Of a stretch of 64,000 nucleotides of DNA, positions 44,913 to 53,802 are shown one piece after another. Below the pieces are notes generated by a model, which saw only the letters and a program-made list of their open reading frames with translations, was not told the DNA's origin and made no database searches. Position 1 is the first letter of the stretch; each line of letters starts with the position of its first letter. Source of the DNA: Emcibacter sp. (GTDB lineage: Bacteria > Pseudomonadota > Alphaproteobacteria > Sphingomonadales > Emcibacteraceae); NCBI GenBank assembly GCA_021647465.1, contig JAKIUQ010000013.1:1-64000 (forward strand). Direction: 5' to 3'. Position numbers and translations under genes: made by a program.

Positions 44913-45743
44913 TTACCCGCCGAATAGGCTTAAGATTGACTGCGGTGCCTGATTGGCAATGGATAGCGCCTGAATACCAAGCTGTTGCTTAACTTGCAGC
45001 GATTGCAAATTGGCGCTTTCCTTGGCCATATTGGCATCCACCAGATTACCGATCCCAACTTCTATGGTATCTGAAATCTTATCCGCAAAGGCCCGCTGAG
45101 ATTCCAGAGCCTTCCCGCCGGCCCCCAATTTGGTCAGAACCGCGTTGACCAGAGCGAGTGAGTTGTCAATATCGGTAAGCGCACTTGACGCGAGGGTCTG
45201 GGTTGTGATGGTTTGCGCCGCCGTGATTGTTACATTGCCGCCGCCCAATGTCAGATTTTGGTGGGGAATGGTAATGGTCTGTGAGGCGTTGGGGTTGGTG
45301 ATGGCCACAATGGCATCTGTGCCGGCATCAATTAAATTGGTGCCGTTAAATTCGGAGTTGGCCACAATGATCGTGATTTGATCTCTTAAGGCCTCAAAAT
45401 CTTCGTTCAAGGCGGTTCGGCTGGTGGCATCAAGTCCGGCATCAGCCGCCGCAACGGATTTTTCTTTCATTTCAATGAGCAGGTCTGAAATGGCCCCCGC
45501 AGCGGTAAGCGCAATGTCCGTTGTACTGATGGAGCGATCCAGGCTTTGCTTGACCGCATTATAGCCCCTTAAGTCCGCGCGTAGTTTCTGAGCGATTGAA
45601 AAGATCGCCGCATTATCCTTCGCGGAAGAAATTTTCAAGCCGGTATTAATCCGGGTCTGGGTGGTTTCCAGATCCTTTGTTGTGCTATTCAAATTAAGCA
45701 GAGCCGACAGGGCACTGGCATTTGTATTTACTGAGAAAGACAT
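44913..45743 (-). CDS. Flagellin 3
   Basis: A 276-aa flagellin (MSFSVNTNASALSALLNL) closely related to flagellin 2, with the same length and the same central segment ITNPNASQTITIPHQNLTLG where flagellin 2 has ITNPSASQTISIAHQ. It is preceded by a sigma-54 promoter (45815-45830), so it is likely the structural, late-expressed flagellin of the pair. A GCGATATATCGC palindrome sits just past the stop (44901-44912). Confidence 0.97.
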   Translation of the reverse strand: MSFSVNTNASALSALLNLNSTTKDLETTQTRINTGLKISSAKDNAAIFSIAQKLRADLRGYNAVKQSLDRSISTTDIALTAAGAISDLLIEMKEKSVAAADAGLDATSRTALNEDFEALRDQITIIVANSEFNGTNLIDAGTDAIVAITNPNASQTITIPHQNLTLGGGNVTITAAQTITTQTLASSALTDIDNSLALVNAVLTKLGAGGKALESQRAFADKISDTIEVGIGNLVDANMAKESANLQSLQVKQQLGIQALSIANQAPQSILSLFGG

Positions 45744-45814
45744 TCCGCTTTCCTTTCATGAGTTGCATTCTGAATTTGTCGTATCCCACATATGAGATAT
45801 ACCGATTAGTAAAA

Positions 45815-45830
45815 TGCAAGAGCTGTGCCA
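45815..45830 (-). promoter_or_regulatory. Sigma-54 (-24/-12) promoter of flagellin 3
   Basis: The minus strand reads TGGCACAGCTCTTGCA: GG at -24 and GC at -12 with the required 10-base spacing, matching the consensus TGGCAC-N5-TTGCA. It lies about 72 nt before the ATG. The rest of the gap (45744-46067) shows no gene. Confidence 0.88.
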
Positions 45831-46067
45831 GTTTTTTTATTTCCATAAGCCTCTGGAAAGTAAAGATAAATTAGGCATATTTTTTAGACCATGATGGGTT
45901 TGCAGGAAGATTCTGCCATCAACTAGGCAAAGCTTGCAGCAGGATTTCCTACATCCGTATTTCAAAGGGCAGAGGATTATGGTTTGCGGGTAAGTTTATT
46001 GCGCCAAAGATTCTATGACATCAAAAACATCACGGATCATTGGCGAAGATAAGCTGTTTTTGAAAGG

Positions 46068-46529
46068 TTAAATAGTTTGATTTAACGTGATTGATGTGGG
46101 GGATTTATTGACAGATTGGGTGCCATTGGCCCCATAACGGGCCGCCTTATTTTGGGTCTTGATCACTTCATGGCTGATGGCCTGAATCATATTTTCTGAT
46201 ATTGTCTTCAAGCTTTTGACCAGACGGGTATGCCGCGTTAAAACGGTTTGAAAAAGTCGGGATTCTTGCTTCAGACTGCGCACAGCTGTGCCATTGCCGC
46301 TCGCAGGCAGGCCGCCGCGCGCGCCTAATTCAGACATTTCTTTATGATAGGCGGCCATGAGTTGATTTTTAAGGGGCAAAAGTTTTTCCATTTCTTTTGG
46401 CCGGTTCGTTTGCAGCAAGATGATTTCGTCAGAAATGACTTTTGTGAGGTCTTTTGTTGTCTGGATGAGGGGCACTAAAAGGCTGTGGTTTTCTGAAGCC
46501 TCAGGAAAAAAATTCTCGTTATTTGACAT
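46068..46529 (-). CDS. FlgN/FlbY-like flagellar protein
   Basis: A 153-aa helical protein. The N-terminal half (ISDEIILLQTNRPKEMEKLLPLKNQLMAAYHKEM in blocks) has the acidic-helix pattern of FlgN-type chaperones for hook-associated proteins, called FlbY in Caulobacter. The C-terminal tail is disordered and Asn/Ser-rich. It begins one base after flgJ in the flgI-flgJ-flgN operon, the usual place for this gene in alphaproteobacteria. Confidence 0.75.
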   Translation of the reverse strand: MSNNENFFPEASENHSLLVPLIQTTKDLTKVISDEIILLQTNRPKEMEKLLPLKNQLMAAYHKEMSELGARGGLPASGNGTAVRSLKQESRLFQTVLTRHTRLVKSLKTISENMIQAISHEVIKTQNKAARYGANGTQSVNKSPTSITLNQTI

Positions 46530-46530
46530 T

Positions 46531-46869
46531 TTAATCTTTCACTTCCTGCGTTTTTAAAATTTCCCTATAAACTGAATCGGAAAGTCCGATGCCGCCATTC
46601 GCCGAAATTTGATTGGCAATTTGTTCACTTAGAAGATCCTGAAAGACCTCTTCACCCTGACCGCCGCCAAAGGGGCCATCAGACTTTATGTCCATAGACA
46701 TGCTTTTCAGGATTTGCGCCAGAAAAACAGCTTCAAAAGTTTCGGCCGTTTCCCATGCCTTTCTTTCGAAGGCTGTAGAAGGCTGTCCTTGCCTGCTCCT
46801 GGCGATTGCCGGATTTTGCTGTAGTTGGGGCTGCTGGCTTTGTACGCTAAGGAATTTTAAATCCATCAC
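46531..46869 (-). CDS. flgJ: Rod-binding protein (FlgJ N-domain)
   Basis: A 112-aa protein matching only the rod-binding half of FlgJ: WETAETFEAVFLAQILKSM, GPFGGGQGEEVFQDLLSEQIA and the closing GIGLSDSVYREIL. The muramidase half present in enterobacteria is absent, as is usual in alphaproteobacteria. It overlaps flgI by four bases. Confidence 0.93.
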   Translation of the reverse strand: MMDLKFLSVQSQQPQLQQNPAIARSRQGQPSTAFERKAWETAETFEAVFLAQILKSMSMDIKSDGPFGGGQGEEVFQDLLSEQIANQISANGGIGLSDSVYREILKTQEVKD

Positions 46870-48044
46870 ATCACCTCAATTTCCGCATGCAGCGCGCCGG
46901 ATACTTTTAAGGCTTGCAAAATAGCAATCATATCGCGGGGGCCGATACCCAAAGCATTCAGGCCGTCAACCAGTTCTTGTAAATTTACGCCAGGTTTCAG
47001 AAGGGCGAATTTCTTGCCTTCGCCTTCATCAATATCAAGCTCTGTTCTTGGAACCTCGACGGCTTCTCCGCCGCCAAACGGATTGGGCTGGGATACTTGC
47101 GGTGTTTCCGTAACTCGAATGGTCAAATTACCTTGGGCAATGGCGACTTCGCTGACCCGAACTTCGCTGCCGATCACGATGATGCCGGATCGTTCATCAA
47201 CGACAACTTTGGCCTTTTGATCGGTCTTAACATATAGAAGTTCCAGATCCGTGACCAGATTGACCATATTATCAGCGTAAGTTTCAGGCTTGATAACCAG
47301 AATGGTTGCAGGGTCAATAGCCATTGCCGTTTTTATCCCCATTTCTTTATTAATGGCTGCGGCAATGCGGCGGGATGTTGTAAAGTCAGGCGTGCGCAGG
47401 GAGAAAAAGATTTCTTTTTTGGTGAGCATGGAATAATTGACTTCTTTTTCAACAATGCCGCCGTTTGGAATCCGTCCGGCTGTTGGGACGCCTTGGGTTA
47501 CGCTTGAGGCATCGCCGCCGGCAGAAAATCCGGATACCTGAATAGAGCCTTGGGCAACAGCATAAACCTCGCCGTCTGCGCCTTTAAGCGGGGTCACGAT
47601 TAAGGTGCCGCCGCGCAGATTATCGGCATCGCCAATGGAACTGACGCTGATATCAAGACGGTTTCCCGTGCGGGCAAAGGGCGGCAAGCTTGCCGTGACC
47701 ATAACCGCCGCAACATTCTCTGCTTTCATATTCGCGCCGCGCGTATTTATCCCGAGGCGCTCTAACATGGCCGTCAGGCTTTGCTCTGTGAAGGGGGCGT
47801 TTCTTAGGGAATCTCCGGTGCCGTTCAAGCCGACCACAAGGCCATAACCAACGAGCTGGTTTGATCTTACGCCTTCAATGGACACAAGGTCTTTAATGCG
47901 AGAAGCCGCCTGCGCAGGCAGAATATGCCCCATGCCAATCACGCCCATCAATATGACTGTAAGGAGTTTTTGATATCGCTTCTGCTTTTGGGACTTCTGC
48001 CGCATACTTACATTCCATTTCAGAAAATAGTTATAAATTCTCAT
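46866..48044 (-). CDS. flgI: Flagellar P-ring protein FlgI
   Basis: The 392-aa frame includes a Sec signal peptide (KLLTVILMGVIGMGHILPAQA). SRIKDLVSIEGVRSNQLVGYGLVVGLNGTGD (in blocks) and the C-terminal LVDGLNALGIGPRDMIAILQALK are FlgI hallmarks. FlgI polymerises into the periplasmic P ring around the rod. An internal ATG at 48005 would give a more typical signal-peptide length and may be the true start. Confidence 0.96.
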   Translation of the reverse strand: MRIYNYFLKWNVSMRQKSQKQKRYQKLLTVILMGVIGMGHILPAQAASRIKDLVSIEGVRSNQLVGYGLVVGLNGTGDSLRNAPFTEQSLTAMLERLGINTRGANMKAENVAAVMVTASLPPFARTGNRLDISVSSIGDADNLRGGTLIVTPLKGADGEVYAVAQGSIQVSGFSAGGDASSVTQGVPTAGRIPNGGIVEKEVNYSMLTKKEIFFSLRTPDFTTSRRIAAAINKEMGIKTAMAIDPATILVIKPETYADNMVNLVTDLELLYVKTDQKAKVVVDERSGIIVIGSEVRVSEVAIAQGNLTIRVTETPQVSQPNPFGGGEAVEVPRTELDIDEGEGKKFALLKPGVNLQELVDGLNALGIGPRDMIAILQALKVSGALHAEIEVM

Positions 48045-48280
48045 ATCTGATTATGCGAAATTCGTGCCAATAAAAGAGCTTGCAACAAAAAAATTAATGG
48101 CTTGTTTTAAAAGGATTTTTTTGTGACTACTCAAAAATAGTGCCGTTTTGACCGGGTGCGGGCAGAAAAAAATACCGCAGAGGGTAATGATTGCCGAGTA
48201 AAATATTCATCATATTATGTCTATGAAGAGGCCTCAAATTCTGATATCTATTGATTTATATTCTAGGTGATGAGGGCTTT

Positions 48281-48703
48281 ATGGAAATAAAAGGACCAGG
48301 ACGAATTACGACGCCCGGTGTGTCGCGTAAGGGAAAAAAAAGCGGCGCTAATAAATCGGGGTTTAACGAGATCCTCTCATCAGAGGAAAGCGCAGCCGCG
48401 CTGCCGCCAAGCGGCACATCCCCCCTGACGGCAGTGAGTTCCCTGCTGTCCCTGCAAGAAATGCCGACCAGCAGCGAAGGAAAGTCAAAGGGACTGGCGA
48501 GAGTAGAAGAAATGCTCGGGCATTTGGAACTCATACGTCATGGACTGCTGGCTGGACAAATCCCCGAGCGGCGGCTTAAAGATGTGGTGGCCATTGTCTC
48601 GCGTGAAAAAGAGCTGTCTAATGACCCGGCGCTGGACGAAATCCTCAATGACGTGGAATTGCGCGTTAAGGTAGAACTTGCAAAACTGGAAATGCTCGGC
48701 TGA
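48281..48703 (+). CDS. fliX: Flagellar assembly regulator FliX
   Basis: A 140-aa protein starting MEIKGPGRITTPG at ATG 48281, after GAGGG. The C-terminal part (MLGHLELIRHGLLAGQIPERRLKDV and DPALDEILNDVELRVKVELAKLEM, in blocks) matches FliX, which in Caulobacter links class II assembly to the activator FlbD. It is divergent from flgI, the conserved arrangement. No flbD gene is in the window. Confidence 0.88.
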   Translation: MEIKGPGRITTPGVSRKGKKSGANKSGFNEILSSEESAAALPPSGTSPLTAVSSLLSLQEMPTSSEGKSKGLARVEEMLGHLELIRHGLLAGQIPERRLKDVVAIVSREKELSNDPALDEILNDVELRVKVELAKLEMLG

Positions 48704-48902
48704 CGGGCTTCCAGTCATCTCTGTAATCTGTAAAAGACTATACCTAATTCACAACAAAATGAGGCAAATAGGTCTGGCATTGCTCTAAATTACTTTAGGC
48801 GATATTAGCGCTTGAATTGTAGAGTTGAGTTGAGTAGTTTGTCATCCAAAAGAAACCAGTTTTTAGCCGAGTTTTCTAAGATGATAAAATAAGAGGTTAT
48901 TG

Positions 48903-49319
48903 ATGACGACGAAGTTGCCAGAAGGATATAAACCTTCATCAGATGAAGAATTTATGAATGAACGTCAAAGTTTGTATTTCCACACCAAACTTTTGGTATG
49001 GAAAGAAGAAATTCTGCGTGAATCAAAAGAAACGTTAGCTCATCTTCAGGAAGACAGTCAGAAAGAACCTGATATTGCCGACCGGGCCTCATCAGAGACA
49101 GACTGGTCAATTGAGCTGAGAACCCGCGATCGTCAACGTAAGTTAATCACGAAAATAGATGCGGCGATTGAGCGGTTAAATAAGGGCGAATACGGCTATT
49201 GTGAGGTTACCGGAGAGCCCATAAAGCTGGAGCGGCTCGAAGCCCGCCCCATTGCAATGATGAGTTTGGAAGCTCAGGAAGAACATGAAAAATTTGAAAA
49301 AGTTCACAGAGACTCATAA
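48903..49319 (+). CDS. dksA: DksA-type transcription factor with reduced zinc site
   Basis: A 138-aa DksA/TraR protein: an N-terminal coiled coil (about 20-90) and a C-terminal GEYGYCEVTGEPIKLERLEARPIAMMSLEAQE. Three of the four zinc Cys of E. coli DksA are replaced (Thr, Ser, Ala), leaving one, as in other alphaproteobacterial DksA proteins. It binds RNA polymerase's secondary channel and modulates stringent control. ATG 48903 follows AAGAGG; a TTG immediately before is less likely. A strong terminator follows. Confidence 0.93.
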   Translation: MTTKLPEGYKPSSDEEFMNERQSLYFHTKLLVWKEEILRESKETLAHLQEDSQKEPDIADRASSETDWSIELRTRDRQRKLITKIDAAIERLNKGEYGYCEVTGEPIKLERLEARPIAMMSLEAQEEHEKFEKVHRDS

Positions 49320-49357
49320 CAGAACCTCATAAATGAGATTTTGGACGGACAAAATTA

Positions 49358-49390
49358 AAAAGGACCGCATTCTTCTGATGCGGTCCTTTT
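49358..49390. terminator. Bidirectional terminator between dksA and flgH
   Basis: A perfect 13-bp stem, AAAAGGACCGCAT with ATGCGGTCCTTTT, around a 7-nt loop. The A-run and T-run let it terminate dksA (plus) and the flgFGAH operon (minus). Confidence 0.9.
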
Positions 49391-49462
49391 GCTTTGTGCG
49401 GGAAACGGAAGATGGCGTAGCCCATCTGCCGAACACAAGCCTTGAAATAGTATGTTCCGACT

Positions 49463-50293
49463 TTAGAAGGGGAACAATATGTCAAACAATTGTGATCCAT
49501 AGCGGGCTTGTTGGACATCGGTGAGTTGGCCCCGCCCGCCATATGAAATTCTGGCTTCTGCGATTTGAGTATGCTGGATCGTATTGGTGGAGCTGATATC
49601 TTCTGGCCGGATAACCCCCATAACGGTCAATTCCCGTACCTCAAAATTCACGCGAACCTCCTGGCGTCCCTGAATGACCATATTGCCATTGGGCAGAACC
49701 TGCGTGACAACAGCCGCGAGAGTCAAATCCACTGATTCACTGCGGTTGACCTGACCCGTGCCGACATTGGATGTCGTGCTTCCCATATTAACCAGTGATG
49801 AGGGATTGACCGCATCCGGCAAAATCTGGCTGAGTTGACTCTCAAGTCCCAGAAAATTTGTTGCATTGGCTGAATCTGTGTTCGACCTTGTGCGTGTGGT
49901 CTGGTTATCAATGCTGGCCTTATCATCAATGATGATATTGATGGTGAGAATATCCCCTATCATGCTGGCCCGCTGATCGCGAAAGAAATTCTTTGAACCA
50001 ATGCGCCAAAGAGAATTTGCCTTATTCTCTACATGCCTTGCCTGTTGTTCCGGAATTTGAATGATGCTTTGTTGCGGGGTATTATTTTGCGGAACGACCC
50101 GGGTTGTTTCAATTGCGGCAAGGTCAGGGGCTTTGCCGATATCACCTATTCTGTTGATGGCACTACATCCTGTAAGCAGCAGGGAAAATATCCCCGTCAA
50201 GGCAATGGCTTTTACTATTTTATAGCCGCCGTGATGAGATATTCTGTGCCTTGAGGGCTTTTCTAAATTGAACTTGTCCAAATTATAAGTCAT
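49463..50293 (-). CDS. flgH: Flagellar L-ring lipoprotein FlgH
   Basis: A 276-aa lipoprotein: hydrophobic signal followed by lipobox LLLTGCSA (Cys about residue 43). Conserved FlgH blocks are SLWRIGSKNFFRDQRASMIGDILT and the C-terminal RISYGGRGQLTDVQQARYGSQLFDILFPF (in pieces). FlgH forms the outer-membrane L ring. Last gene of flgF-flgG-flgA-flgH. The N-terminus is extended by about 25 basic residues before the hydrophobic core, so an internal start is possible. Confidence 0.95.
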   Translation of the reverse strand: MTYNLDKFNLEKPSRHRISHHGGYKIVKAIALTGIFSLLLTGCSAINRIGDIGKAPDLAAIETTRVVPQNNTPQQSIIQIPEQQARHVENKANSLWRIGSKNFFRDQRASMIGDILTINIIIDDKASIDNQTTRTRSNTDSANATNFLGLESQLSQILPDAVNPSSLVNMGSTTSNVGTGQVNRSESVDLTLAAVVTQVLPNGNMVIQGRQEVRVNFEVRELTVMGVIRPEDISSTNTIQHTQIAEARISYGGRGQLTDVQQARYGSQLFDILFPF

Positions 50294-50338
50294 TTTCTAA
50301 TCCTTATATCGTCTCGTCACATTTTCTCGTCACGATGA

Positions 50339-51322
50339 TTACTGTAATTGCGCGATGTTGTTATAGCCGGTTAAAACCTGTACTTGACCGGGGCCTGTGA
50401 CCATGGCTTCTATGGTTTTGTGGGATTTGCTGTTCATCACACGGATTATATCACCGCGACCTCCGTCCTCGATGGCCTTGCCCGTGGCCGTCAGATTTAT
50501 TTTTCCGGAACGAAAAACTATGCTGACGCGGGTTCCGCGATCAATGATATTCGGTTTTTTCAGGTCGCTTAGTTTTATCGGGGCCGAAAGGGTTACGCCG
50601 CGCCGGGGGGTCATGCCGATCAACTGGGTTTTTGTCCGGATAATATTACGCCCGATACGAAGCGTTGGTATGGAAGTCCAGCCAATATCCAATGCCGTAA
50701 TTTCCTGTCCGGGCGGCACCTGCCGGCGTAATGTTGGTACCTGGCTTATGGCGTGGGTTCGCCCGGTGACCATTGCGTTTTTATAAGCGCCGTCATCAGT
50801 TGGTACAGAAAGCACCGCGGAGAATTTGCCTGTTTTCTGATGAAAGGTGAATTTTTCTACGGAAATATCTTCAACGGCGCTATCTTCCGGCAGGTAAATA
50901 AGGGCATTCTTATTATTGAAATTGATGCCATTTTTTCTGTCAGAGAGATTTTGTGACGTGAGTTCCTGCACGATCAGATGTTCGAGCTGGGCATGCTTGA
51001 TGCTTTTACCTTTTCTGGTCACCGTGATTTGACTGACGCCTCGGCTATTCTGCCAATAGACATCATGTTGCCGGGTGAGGCTGGCCAGATACCGGGTTGA
51101 AACAGATGTTTTCTGCCCGGGGGCCGGAGAGTTCATGACCCATATGTCGTGACCAAATTCAAGGTTATCCAGCAGGTCGCCTAATGTTATGGTTGATTTA
51201 TTGACAATCGTGTTTGCCTTGACTTCTGCGAGCGCCATCGCCGCCTGCGAAGACAATAGCCCGGATAAGATCAGCATTATGCCACTATAAAATATGGTTT
51301 TTATGGAAAATATGATTTTCAC
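50339..51322 (-). CDS. flgA: P-ring assembly chaperone FlgA
   Basis: A 327-aa periplasmic protein with a signal peptide (MLILSGLLSSQAAMA) and a C-terminal SAF domain: RRQVPPGQEITALDIGW, LIGMTPRRGVTLSAPIKLSDL and GRGDIIRVMNSKSHKTIEAMVTGPGQV (in blocks). FlgA helps FlgI form the P ring. It lies 10 nt after flgG. Confidence 0.95.
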   Translation of the reverse strand: MKIIFSIKTIFYSGIMLILSGLLSSQAAMALAEVKANTIVNKSTITLGDLLDNLEFGHDIWVMNSPAPGQKTSVSTRYLASLTRQHDVYWQNSRGVSQITVTRKGKSIKHAQLEHLIVQELTSQNLSDRKNGINFNNKNALIYLPEDSAVEDISVEKFTFHQKTGKFSAVLSVPTDDGAYKNAMVTGRTHAISQVPTLRRQVPPGQEITALDIGWTSIPTLRIGRNIIRTKTQLIGMTPRRGVTLSAPIKLSDLKKPNIIDRGTRVSIVFRSGKINLTATGKAIEDGGRGDIIRVMNSKSHKTIEAMVTGPGQVQVLTGYNNIAQLQ

Positions 51323-51332
51323 GGTTTCACCC

Positions 51333-52118
51333 CTATCTCAGGTTCGACGTTACGCTCATCATCTCATCGGCTGTACTGATGACTTTACTGTTCATTTCGT
51401 AAGCCCTTTGCGCGGTGATGAGTGAGGTAATTTCCGTTACGGAATTCACATTGGAATTTTCCAGAAATTTTTGTAATACGGAACCAAATCCGGGTGTATT
51501 TGGCACGCCGACACTTGCGGCGCCAGAGGCCGGTGTTTCAAGAAATTGATTATTGCCAATGGCTTCAAGTCCGGCGGGATTGGGAAAAGATACCAATTCC
51601 AGGCGGCCTATATTCGTCGGGTCGATCTGGCCTTCCAATTTGACCAGAACCTCACCTTCGGGGTTGATGGAGATATCCGTCGCTTCTTGTGGAACTGTCA
51701 GGGCCGGGCCGACCACATAACCTTCCATCGTTACAATTTGACCCGTGGGGCCCAATTGGAATGAGCCGGCGCGGGTGTAGGCATCTTCGCCGCTGGGCAG
51801 CGTTACGCGGAAATAGCCCTTGCCATTAATCGCCAGATCAAGAGCATTGTCCGTACCGATGACACTGCCTTGTTCCGTGATCCTGTAGACGCCGCCGGTT
51901 TTAACGCCGACACCGACCTGAATGCCTGTTGGAATAACGGTTCCCGTATCGGAGGACGCGGCACCAACCCGTTCAATATTCTGATAAAGCAGGTCTTGGA
52001 ATTCCGCCCGCTGGCGTTTGAAACCGGTGGTGTTCATATTGGCAATATTATTGGAAATAACTTCCACATTCAATTGCTGAGCGATCATGCCTGTCGCGGC
52101 TATACTAAGTGCTTTCAT
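51333..52118 (-). CDS. flgG: Distal rod protein FlgG
   Basis: A 261-aa rod protein, the family's exact usual length. MKALSIAATGMIAQQLNVEVISNNIANMNTTGFKRQRAEFQDLLYQ (in blocks) and the C-terminal NVNSVTEITSLITAQRAYEMNSKVI define it. It forms the distal rod through the P and L rings. It is 44 nt downstream of flgF. Confidence 0.97.
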   Translation of the reverse strand: MKALSIAATGMIAQQLNVEVISNNIANMNTTGFKRQRAEFQDLLYQNIERVGAASSDTGTVIPTGIQVGVGVKTGGVYRITEQGSVIGTDNALDLAINGKGYFRVTLPSGEDAYTRAGSFQLGPTGQIVTMEGYVVGPALTVPQEATDISINPEGEVLVKLEGQIDPTNIGRLELVSFPNPAGLEAIGNNQFLETPASGAASVGVPNTPGFGSVLQKFLENSNVNSVTEITSLITAQRAYEMNSKVISTADEMMSVTSNLR

Positions 52119-52162
52119 AACGAATATCCTGTCTTTTCAATGCTGGTTTAATCAATATTTGT

Positions 52163-52903
52163 CTAACCAATTTTAGCAAGTTGATTAATCGCTTTGCTTT
52201 CTGATTCCTGAAGTTTTTCCATCAGTTTCGCGGTTGAAACATATGACCGGCTAACCTGAATCATTTTGGTCACCTCAATGATGGCTTGTACATTTGATGT
52301 TTCGGTCATGCCCTGAAGGATTGTATAGTCCGTTGCGGGCTGGGTTGCTGAATTGGTCGTAAACATATTGTCGCCAATTTTTTTCAATTTTGAATTATCG
52401 GCAAAAGCAACCACATTCAATACGGCAATCTGTCCCGCCGTTCGGGAAGAAATCGTCCCGTCGGATGAGATTTCAATATCCGTAACATTTTCCGGAAGCT
52501 GTATAGGTTTGCTGGCCTGATCCAGAATTTCCTGTCCTGTAGAGGTAATTAAGATATTTTCATCCGATAGGGCCAGATGACCATTTCGGGTATAGGCCAA
52601 TTCCCCGTTGTTCTTTTGCACCTGAAACATGCCGTCACCGCTCAGGGCAATATCAAAACTGTTGCCGGTTGTTTCCAGTTGGCCATCTGTCATATTTCGA
52701 GAAATGCCGAAATCCTGAACATAGGAAATTTGCCGGAGGCTTTTGTCACTATCCCCCTCGGCTTCTTTAAGATATTCACCAAACATGACATTTTCCCGCT
52801 TAAAGGCGGTTGTGCTCATATTGGCAATATTATTTGCAATAATATCCATCTGACGCCGCATGGCGACCTGATGCGAAAGTGCTACTGATAATGTTGTGTC
52901 CAT
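52163..52903 (-). CDS. flgF: Proximal rod protein FlgF
   Basis: A 246-aa rod protein with the flagellar basal-body N-terminus (VAMRRQMDIIANNIANMSTTAFKRENV) and C-terminal helix (SNVQAIIEVTKMIQVSRSY). First gene of the flgFGAH operon, preceded by a sigma-54 promoter at 52946-52961. Confidence 0.96.
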   Translation of the reverse strand: MDTTLSVALSHQVAMRRQMDIIANNIANMSTTAFKRENVMFGEYLKEAEGDSDKSLRQISYVQDFGISRNMTDGQLETTGNSFDIALSGDGMFQVQKNNGELAYTRNGHLALSDENILITSTGQEILDQASKPIQLPENVTDIEISSDGTISSRTAGQIAVLNVVAFADNSKLKKIGDNMFTTNSATQPATDYTILQGMTETSNVQAIIEVTKMIQVSRSYVSTAKLMEKLQESESKAINQLAKIG

Positions 52904-52945
52904 CTTAGGTCCTTTCTGGCCGTTTGATTTTCCCGGTCAATACAA

Positions 52946-52961
52946 TGCATATCTTGTGCCA
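52946..52961 (-). promoter_or_regulatory. Sigma-54 promoter of flgFGAH
   Basis: The minus strand reads TGGCACAAGATATGCA, with GG and GC separated by 10 bases. It lies about 45 nt before the flgF start. The gap 52904-53256 otherwise holds the fliL upstream region, with a TTAACCAT half-site at 53096-53103, and no gene. Confidence 0.82.
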
Positions 52962-53256
52962 AATAATTTAATTCATTAAAAACAAGGTATTAAGTTGTAT
53001 TTAGGTGAGGGCTTCTAGAAAAACGGCAGAGTTTGCCCGGTATTTTTTTCCTTTATATTGGTTGCGGGGGGTGATTTATGTTATGTCTTGTCACGTTAAC
53101 CATAATTTTCTTGGAGATTGGCGGCGTTGGGGTTACAAGTAATTCCTAACGACTTGTTAACATAAAAACTTTATATTTATTTTATGGAACGGCCTCGAGT
53201 GACCTCATGCTACTGTGGACGAAGGTACGGTGGACGAAAATTAAGAGGTAGGTGAT

Positions 53257-53793
53257 ATGAGTGAAGAAAATGATACCGAAGCAGGTGCTGACGATCTTGC
53301 AGACGGCCTGGAGCAAAAGAAAACAAGCGGCAAGAAAATCATAATTATTGTTGCTGTTGCTGTTCTTGTGCTTATCCTGGGCGGGGCCGCCGCGTTTTTC
53401 TTTTTGTCCGGCGGGGAAGAAGAACATGCCATTGATTTGGAGAATGGGGGTCAGGAGTCTGAATTGGCAGAGGCCGAACCAAGAGAATTATTGTTTCTGG
53501 AGTTGGAGCCCATGCTGGTCAATCTTGATACAGCGGGGGGAAAACCAAAATATTTGAAGCTTACAATCTCGCTGGAGGTTGATCAGCAGGCCTCTCTGGA
53601 TGAGTTGACGACCAAGATGCCGCGCATTATTGACCAGTTTCAAACTTACTTGCGGCAATTGCGCATCGAAGATCTGAATGGTTCCGCTGGCATGTTCCGC
53701 TTGAAAGAAGAATTGCTGATCAAGGTGAATGACGCCGTCTATCCAACACGCGTGAATGATGTTTTGTTTAAAGAAATGCTGATTAACGGATAA
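53257..53793 (+). CDS. fliL: Basal body-associated protein FliL
   Basis: A 178-aa single-TM protein: acidic N-terminus, TM at about 28-50, a linker and the C-terminal stomatin-like domain (LEPMLVNLDTAGGKPKYLKLTISLEV; VNDVLFKEMLING, in blocks). FliL sits around the stator and affects torque. ATG follows AGAGG. fliM starts 9 nt after the stop. Confidence 0.94.
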   Translation: MSEENDTEAGADDLADGLEQKKTSGKKIIIIVAVAVLVLILGGAAAFFFLSGGEEEHAIDLENGGQESELAEAEPRELLFLELEPMLVNLDTAGGKPKYLKLTISLEVDQQASLDELTTKMPRIIDQFQTYLRQLRIEDLNGSAGMFRLKEELLIKVNDAVYPTRVNDVLFKEMLING

Positions 53794-53802
53794 TCAATAA
53801 TT

